Notes under the pieces: generated by a model
Seen by the model: only the letters and a program-made list of their open reading frames with translations
Told to the model about the DNA's origin: nothing
Database searches by the model: none
NCBI RefSeq assembly: GCF_002368115.1
Contig: NZ_AP018316.1
Coordinates: 4,475,713-4,513,116, forward strand
Reading direction: 5' to 3'
Source: Dolichospermum compactum NIES-806
GTDB lineage: Bacteria > Cyanobacteriota > Cyanobacteriia > Cyanobacteriales > Nostocaceae
DNA: 37,404 nucleotides
Position numbers and translations under genes: made by a program
In this document: in pieces, positions 32,577-37,404 of the stretch
Numbering within the stretch: position 1 is the stretch's first letter
Layout: every line of letters starts with the position of its first letter

Positions 32577-33566
32577 ATGGCTAATTCATCTGAATCTCAG
32601 AATAATTCACTAAGCTTAAGTGATGGAAATATTGATTTAACATCCACAGGTGGCGTTAATTTCTGGTTTGATAAAGGATTTACATGGCTAGTGTATGTTT
32701 TCGCTGGAATTACTGTAGCCATCCTCTTTGTTATGACCTGGGTGATTTTCAAGCAAGCAGAACCAGCTATTGGTAAATTTGGTTTGGGCTTTTTATGGGG
32801 TCAAGATTGGGATACAGGGAATCAGATTTTCGGGGCATTACCTTATATTTATGGAACTTTAGTCAGTAGTGCGATCGCTGTTTTATTAACTATACCCGTA
32901 GGCATATCCATAGCCCTAGTCACCAGTGAAGATTTTTTACCAAATCCAGTCAAAAGCACCATAGCCTTTGTCATTGAATTAATCGCCGCTATTCCCAGCG
33001 TAATTATTGGTTTATGGGGCATTTTCATTTTTATTCCCGTCATCACACCCATAGAAAAATGGTTAGGTAGCACCTTCGGGTTTATCCCCCTATTTAACAC
33101 ACAAGACCCCGCCGGTAACAATATGTTAACAGCGGGCATTGTTCTCGCCATTATGACCTTACCCGCAATGGCAGCTATTTCTCGTGACGTTTTAATGGTT
33201 ATTCCTAAAGAGTTACGTAGCTCATCTATGGCCTTAGGAGGAACTCGTTGGGAAACAGTTTTTCGGGTTTTATTACCAGCAGGATTTTCTGGGATGGTCA
33301 GTGCAACAATGCTATCTCTAGGCAGGGCATTAGGTGAAACAATGGCTGTGACAATGCTAATCGGTAACTCCGCCCAAATCAGCATATCCCTTCTAGATCC
33401 AGCATATAATATTCCCGCAGTCTTAGCCAATGAATTTGCCGAAGCTGAACCAGGCTTACATATTGGGGCATTAGGCTATTTAGGTCTAATTTTATTTGCC
33501 TTAACACTAGCTATAAATATTGCGGCTGTATTAATAGTCGAATGGGTTGGCAAAAAAAATAGATAA
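32577..33566 (+). CDS. pstC: Phosphate ABC transporter permease PstC
   Basis: 329 residues from ATG at 32577 (MANSSESQNNS); a TTG at 32490 would add 29 residues that do not look conserved. Six hydrophobic segments are visible. The permease signature region reads SMALGGTRWETVFRVLLPAG. It forms the membrane channel with PstA. The 340 bp before pstA are filled by repeats, unusual inside this cluster. Confidence 0.95.
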   Translation: MANSSESQNNSLSLSDGNIDLTSTGGVNFWFDKGFTWLVYVFAGITVAILFVMTWVIFKQAEPAIGKFGLGFLWGQDWDTGNQIFGALPYIYGTLVSSAIAVLLTIPVGISIALVTSEDFLPNPVKSTIAFVIELIAAIPSVIIGLWGIFIFIPVITPIEKWLGSTFGFIPLFNTQDPAGNNMLTAGIVLAIMTLPAMAAISRDVLMVIPKELRSSSMALGGTRWETVFRVLLPAGFSGMVSATMLSLGRALGETMAVTMLIGNSAQISISLLDPAYNIPAVLANEFAEAEPGLHIGALGYLGLILFALTLAINIAAVLIVEWVGKKNR

Positions 33567-33601
33567 GTAGGGGCAAACCCCCCGTGGTTGCCCAGAGGCA
33601 A

Positions 33602-33637
33602 GGGGGAACAGGGAACAGGGAACAGGGAATAGGGAAA
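33602..33637 (+). repeat. (GGGAACA)n tandem repeat between pstC and pstA
   Basis: About four and a half units of GGGAACA, the last with one change (GGGAATA). It is the complement of the GTTCCCT repeat at 31187-31208. Confidence 0.9.
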
Positions 33638-33747
33638 TTTTACTTTTCGTTACATATTACTCTTGTGAGGAGCAGATCCGGGTCTACGGTTTTTTCCCGT
33701 TTATCTACTTAAGGGACTTCCAATTAAAAAAATACCCAAAAATTTCT

Positions 33748-33818
33748 TGTTGTGCGGGACGAAAAGCCCGCTAATCATCAAGGACGGGCAGGATGCCCAT
33801 CCCACAGAATTGGGTAAT
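33748..33818 (+). repeat. GC-rich inverted repeat in the pstC-pstA gap
   Basis: GCGGGACGAAAAGCCCGC and GACGGGCAGGATGCCCATCC form two adjacent hairpins within the 340-bp spacer. They could slow or end transcription from pstC. No gene is seen in 33567-33906. Confidence 0.6.
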
Positions 33819-33906
33819 TTATTTTTTGGTGTTCCCTAAGACAAATTTTTCAGCAAGCCCTACTTAAAAACAATTCAAAATCTAAAATCCAAAATCCAAA
33901 ATTAAC

Positions 33907-34779
33907 ATGAGCGCTTATACAAATTCAGAAACAGATCAAGCCGCTGCGGCTTCATTATGTCAGCCCCTATCCACAGGTAGACAATTATTCACATACTCAA
34001 TGACCGGGATTGCCTTTGGTCTGAGTGGTTTAGCACTGTTGCCATTATTATCCATATTGTGGGAAATCATGTCACGGGGGCTTTCTGGCCTCAGAGTAGA
34101 GATGTTATTTCATCCATTAATTGAAAATGGGTTTGCTAATGCTATTCTTGGTACTATACTTATGGTAAGTATCGGTGCATTACTAAGTATTCCTGTGGGG
34201 GTAATTACAGGAATTTTCTTAGCAGAATTTAGTCAAACCAACCCATTTACCCAGTATGTTCGGTTTATTACTAGCATTCTTACAGGTGTTCCCTCCATTA
34301 TTGTAGGGATATTTGCTTATGGTGTGATTGTTTTATTAACTAAGGGATTTAGCGCGATCGCTGGGGGGTTTGCTTTAGCTGTAATTATGCTACCAGTGAT
34401 AGTATTAACAACAGAAGAGGCTTTAAAGCTAATTCCCGTTCCTCAACGTCTTGCATCCGCAGCATTAGGAGGAACTCGTTTTCAAACTACCTTTCGTGTT
34501 ATTGTTAGTTCGGCAATCCCAGGGATTACTACGGGGATTTCCTTAGCTATAGCTCGAGCTTCTGGTGAAACAGCACCACTACTTTTTACCGCTTTATTTA
34601 GTCAAAATTGGTCCGATGGTTTATTCAGTCCTACTGCTTCCTTACCAGTATTGATTTTTAACCTGTATAACAATCCTGATCCAGCCGTAAATCAATTAGT
34701 ATGGACAACCTCAATAATTCTCCTGACTTTAGTTTTGTTTTTCAGCTTGCTGTCTCGCGTAATTGCTAAGAAAAGATAA
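33907..34779 (+). CDS. pstA: Phosphate ABC transporter permease PstA
   Basis: 290 residues with six hydrophobic segments and the permease signature region ASAALGGTRFQTTFRVIVSS; GIFLAEFSQ and FITSILTGVPSIIVGIFAYG are also typical. It pairs with PstC. The start ATG follows a short tandem sequence (AAAATCTAAAATCCAAAATC). A HIP1 site lies inside the gene. Confidence 0.95.
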   Translation: MSAYTNSETDQAAAASLCQPLSTGRQLFTYSMTGIAFGLSGLALLPLLSILWEIMSRGLSGLRVEMLFHPLIENGFANAILGTILMVSIGALLSIPVGVITGIFLAEFSQTNPFTQYVRFITSILTGVPSIIVGIFAYGVIVLLTKGFSAIAGGFALAVIMLPVIVLTTEEALKLIPVPQRLASAALGGTRFQTTFRVIVSSAIPGITTGISLAIARASGETAPLLFTALFSQNWSDGLFSPTASLPVLIFNLYNNPDPAVNQLVWTTSIILLTLVLFFSLLSRVIAKKR

Positions 34780-34817
34780 GGTCAACTAAAAAATTTTCTT
34801 TCCTACTTTAGTCAATC

Positions 34818-35597
34818 ATGAGTAACTTAACTACTGCCATCCAAGTCAAGAATCTTAGCTTTTACTACGGAAACTATAAAGCTATTGAAGGAATATCATT
34901 AGATATCTATAAAAACCAAGTTACTGCATTAATTGGTCCTAGCGGTTGCGGTAAATCTACATTCATTAAAACCATTAATCGGATTAGTGAATTAGAAGGA
35001 AAAGTCAAAGTTGAAGGTCGGATAGAGTTTTTCGGTCAAAATATCTACGATCCAAAGATTAATATCAATCGTCTGCGTCGAGAAATTGGCATGGTATTCC
35101 AAAAACCCAATCCTTTTCCCATGAGCATTTATGAAAATGTGGCTTATGGTGTGAGAATTGCTGGTAAATCTCCAAAAGTAGTATTAGATGAAATTGTCGA
35201 ATCTGCGCTTAAAGGTGCCGCTTTGTGGGATGAAGTCAAAGATAAACTTCATCAGTCTGCCACAGGTCTTTCCGGTGGACAACAACAACGTCTCTGTATT
35301 GCTAGGGCTTTGGCTGTTAAACCCAAGGTATTGCTAATGGATGAACCCTGTTCAGCCCTTGATCCAATTGCTACAATGAAAGTGGAAGAGTTAATTCACA
35401 AATTGCGAACGGAATTCACAATTGTGATTGTTACCCATAATATGCAGCAGGCAACTCGTGTTTCTGATTTTACTGCCTTTTTTAGTACCGATGAAAGTCG
35501 CATTGGTCAAATGGTGGAATTCGGGGAGACTAGTCAAATCTTTCGTAATCCTCTAGATACTCGGACTCATGACTATGTGTCTGGACGATTTGGTTAA
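34818..35597 (+). CDS. pstB: Phosphate ABC transporter ATPase PstB
   Basis: 259 residues. Walker A GPSGCGKST, Q-loop MVFQKPNPFPMS, signature LSGGQQQRLCIARAL, Walker B VLLMDEPCSALDP and the switch His in IVIVTHNMQQA are all intact. It drives phosphate import through PstCA. It lies 38 bp after pstA, and only one pstB is present. Confidence 0.97.
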   Translation: MSNLTTAIQVKNLSFYYGNYKAIEGISLDIYKNQVTALIGPSGCGKSTFIKTINRISELEGKVKVEGRIEFFGQNIYDPKININRLRREIGMVFQKPNPFPMSIYENVAYGVRIAGKSPKVVLDEIVESALKGAALWDEVKDKLHQSATGLSGGQQQRLCIARALAVKPKVLLMDEPCSALDPIATMKVEELIHKLRTEFTIVIVTHNMQQATRVSDFTAFFSTDESRIGQMVEFGETSQIFRNPLDTRTHDYVSGRFG

Positions 35598-35726
35598 TAG
35601 GATTTTGGACTTCGACTTCGCTCAGTCGAACGATTTTGGATTTTAGACCAAAGCGACGTGATCCACCAAGGTTTAAAATAAGCTAGTGTGTGTCAAGTCT
35701 ATGTACTAAAAAAATCCCCAATTCCT

Positions 35727-36323
35727 ATGACTCATTCTACAGATGTTGCCACCTTAGCTCGCTGGATGGCGGCTGATTTTAGCAATCAAGCCCAGGTTTT
35801 TGAGAACCCGGCTTTTTTTGCACATATTCGTGTATGTATGCGTCCCCTCCATTGGGGGGTGTTATCAGGTGTAAGTTTGTTTGTAGAACAAGCTTATGAC
35901 TATATGTTGAATAAGCCTTATCGGGTGCGGGTATTACATCTGACGACTGTGGGGGATAAAATCCATATTGAAAACTATACTGTCAAAGAAGAAAAAGATT
36001 TTTACGGCGCTTCCCGCGATTTACAAAGGTTGCAGACTTTAACGAGCGATCGCCTAGAACAACTCTGTGGCTGTAACATGATTGTAGAGTGGACTGGCAC
36101 CAAGTTTAAAGGCACAGTCGAGCCTGGAAAGGGCTGCATTGTCATCCGTGACGGGCAAAGAACCTATTTAGATAGTGATTTTGAACTTGATGGTGAACAG
36201 TTCATCAGCCGCGACAGAGGGCGAAATCCTGACACCGATGAGCATATTTGGGGTTCTGTTGCTGGTCCATTTTACTTTGTGCGCTGGGCGAATTTTGCCG
36301 AAGAAGTGAAATTACATCCCTAA
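35727..36323 (+). CDS. cpcT: CpcT/CpeT-type phycobilin lyase
   Basis: 198 residues from ATG at 35727, matching the roughly 200 residues of Anabaena CpcT; a GTG at 35688 would add 13 residues. It shows the CpcT pattern: RWMAADFSNQAQVFENPAFF near the start, then FVEQAYDY, YRVRVLHL, YGASRD, CNMIVEW and a C-terminus with SRDRGRNPDTDEHIWG. CpcT attaches phycocyanobilin to the Cys-153/155 site of beta-phycocyanin. It is separated from pstB by a CTTCGACTTCGCTCAGTCGA small repeat. Confidence 0.9.
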   Translation: MTHSTDVATLARWMAADFSNQAQVFENPAFFAHIRVCMRPLHWGVLSGVSLFVEQAYDYMLNKPYRVRVLHLTTVGDKIHIENYTVKEEKDFYGASRDLQRLQTLTSDRLEQLCGCNMIVEWTGTKFKGTVEPGKGCIVIRDGQRTYLDSDFELDGEQFISRDRGRNPDTDEHIWGSVAGPFYFVRWANFAEEVKLHP

Positions 36324-36446
36324 TCTCCACCGGAGGACAGGCTTTGCGTCTGTCCAGCTAAGTAAAAAACATCAATCTTCAAAAAAAAATTCTCCTAGAT
36401 GATGCAAATTCAAAAAAAGGGTGCTAACATTAGTAGTTGTGAGTGC

Positions 36447-36518
<72 letters not shown>

Positions 36519-36539
36519 TTATATATATTGTCTGTATAT

Positions 36540-36582
36540 TGTCTGAATCAGGATATCCAGGATTTAGGGATTGACAGGATGG
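36540..36582 (+). repeat. Dispersed TCTGAATCAGGAT repeat after tRNA-Cys
   Basis: Copy with TCTGAATCAGGATATCCAGG followed by ATTTAGGG and ATTGACAGGATGG, 21 bp after the tRNA. Confidence 0.85.
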
Positions 36583-36668
36583 TTTTTTCGTTTCGTTGAT
36601 AGGGTTTCTGATAATCTGATTTTTATTAATTGTTTTGTTTAGCTATTTGCTAGAAATATAAAATCAAA

Positions 36669-36733
36669 TATCCTGTTAATCCTATAATCTTGTAAATCCT
36701 GATATGGCTTGCGCCACGTTACGCTATCAGACG
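36669..36733 (-). repeat. Dispersed repeat with nested 28-bp insert, minus orientation
   Basis: Read on the minus strand: TCTGATAGCGTAACGTGGCG, CAAGCCATATCAGGAT, then AGGAT-type modules. The nested insert matches that of 6869-6934 with one change (GTAACG for GTAGCG). Confidence 0.85.
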
Positions 36734-36752
36734 AGAATTAATTGAACTGACC

Positions 36753-37370
36753 GTGAAATACTATCAACAACATCCTAACGCCTTTCCTGTTCAATATCTC
36801 CAGGACTTGTGGGGAGAAATCCAAGCTTGTCCCTATTTTGCTATTAATAACCTCAACCGGGATTTTATTAATACTAAAGGCTTTTCTGTGGTATTTCAGC
36901 GTCAGGGTTTAGCAGAAGTTATTCAAAAATTCCCCTATTTCAAGCCTTATTTGGATTTGGCGCTTTTACCCAATTGTAATGCTTTTTATTTGAATCCTTT
37001 ATTACTCAAAGCAGGTTCTCGCGTTGACCCCCATATTGATCGGTCTTTGCGTTCCTATTGTAAAACCGTTGAACCTCCTGTATTTGTAAGTGTTCTTTAT
37101 GTGCGCGTACCAGAGGATATGGAGGGGGGTGAATTGGTGCTAAAATCGCAAAAACGCCAAGTTGGACAAGTTAAACCCCAAACCAATTCTTTAATTTACT
37201 TTCAGGGTGATTTAACTCATTCTGTGAATGCAGTGACGACTGTGGGAAATCGCTTAAGTCTTGTTTGTGAACAGTATTGTTTGAGTGAGGATGAACTTGA
37301 GGAAATACCACAGTTTACATTAGAATCTAGGGCTAATCAAGGGAATGGGAAAAAACAAAGGAAAACGTAA
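36753..37370 (+). CDS. 2-oxoglutarate/Fe(II)-dependent oxygenase
   Basis: 205 residues from GTG at 36753; no in-frame ATG precedes it after the last stop, and the N-terminus (MKYYQQHPNAFPVQYLQDLW) suits the family. The facial triad is visible: His94 and Asp96 in DPHIDRS, then His156 in GDLTHSV, with Arg167 (GNRLSLV) as the 2-oxoglutarate anchor. It resembles prolyl-4-hydroxylase-type enzymes. The substrate is unknown. It lies immediately downstream of a dispersed repeat. Confidence 0.88.
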   Translation: MKYYQQHPNAFPVQYLQDLWGEIQACPYFAINNLNRDFINTKGFSVVFQRQGLAEVIQKFPYFKPYLDLALLPNCNAFYLNPLLLKAGSRVDPHIDRSLRSYCKTVEPPVFVSVLYVRVPEDMEGGELVLKSQKRQVGQVKPQTNSLIYFQGDLTHSVNAVTTVGNRLSLVCEQYCLSEDELEEIPQFTLESRANQGNGKKQRKT

Positions 37371-37404
37371 TTTTATTAGCTTTCGTCTTTAATAGGATTT
37401 ACGC

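Noticed and set aside
32849..33430. 193-residue minus-strand frame within pstC
   Set aside because: Antisense to an intact permease gene with its signature; no independent motif.

Overview
The window looks like chromosomal DNA of a filamentous heterocyst-type cyanobacterium (Nostocales; Dolichospermum/Anabaena/Aphanizomenon-like is my best guess). The basis is low GC, HIP1 palindromes (GCGATCGC) in the housekeeping half, heptanucleotide tandem repeats of the STRR type, a CpcT-type phycobilin lyase, and cyanobacterial-type HisS, TrpS, LysC and Pst proteins.

Bases 1 to about 16,200 form an accessory, heavily rearranged region. It has two trypsin-like protease/WD40 fusion genes (350-2041 and 5196-6866) whose seven WD40 blades are almost identical at DNA level. 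The second is divergently paired with a membrane-anchored Hanks-type Ser/Thr kinase (3376-5178). A PIN-toxin/partner module next to the kinase occurs twice (2501-3212 and 12201-12913). The second copy carries only the 3' quarter of a kinase gene, cut by an IS4-family element (13552-14704). Between the copies lie a solo type I restriction HsdR-like protein, a 5'-truncated HNH-like gene overlapping it, a decayed transposase, and an intact HNH endonuclease with its upstream partner. A PD-(D/E)XK-like protein, a MITE-like element and an IS200/IS605-type end relic follow. Intergenic spaces are seeded with one dispersed repeat family (core TCTGAATCAGGAT...ACAGGAT) into which smaller repeats are nested.

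Bases 16,171-28,500 mix core and accessory genes: a B12-type radical SAM protein, a HigBA-like toxin-antitoxin pair, trpS, a metF-like reductase, a Uma2 nuclease, a YafQ-like toxin-antitoxin pair bracketed by 25-bp direct repeats, and a broken WD40/PD-(D/E)XK nuclease fusion gene. These are followed by a PEP-mutase-family lyase, an aldehyde dehydrogenase, hisS, and two shrunken genes on either side of hisS.

Bases 28,500-37,404 are mostly core: lysC (minus strand), then a phosphate-uptake cluster pstS-pstC-pstA-pstB behind a probable Pho box, cpcT, tRNA-Cys(GCA) and a 2-oxoglutarate/Fe(II) oxygenase. The pst cluster is interrupted between pstC and pstA by about 340 bp of repeat sequence.

The most interesting biology is the protease-WD40/kinase locus. 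A secreted or periplasmic protease is fused to a propeller whose blades are homogenised except at a few codons, beside a kinase with an extracytoplasmic sensor-like domain. It sits among toxin-antitoxin and restriction genes. The broken WD40-nuclease gene repeats the theme of WD40 sensor plus degradative enzyme. A defence or recognition role is inference from architecture and neighbourhood, not shown by the sequence.
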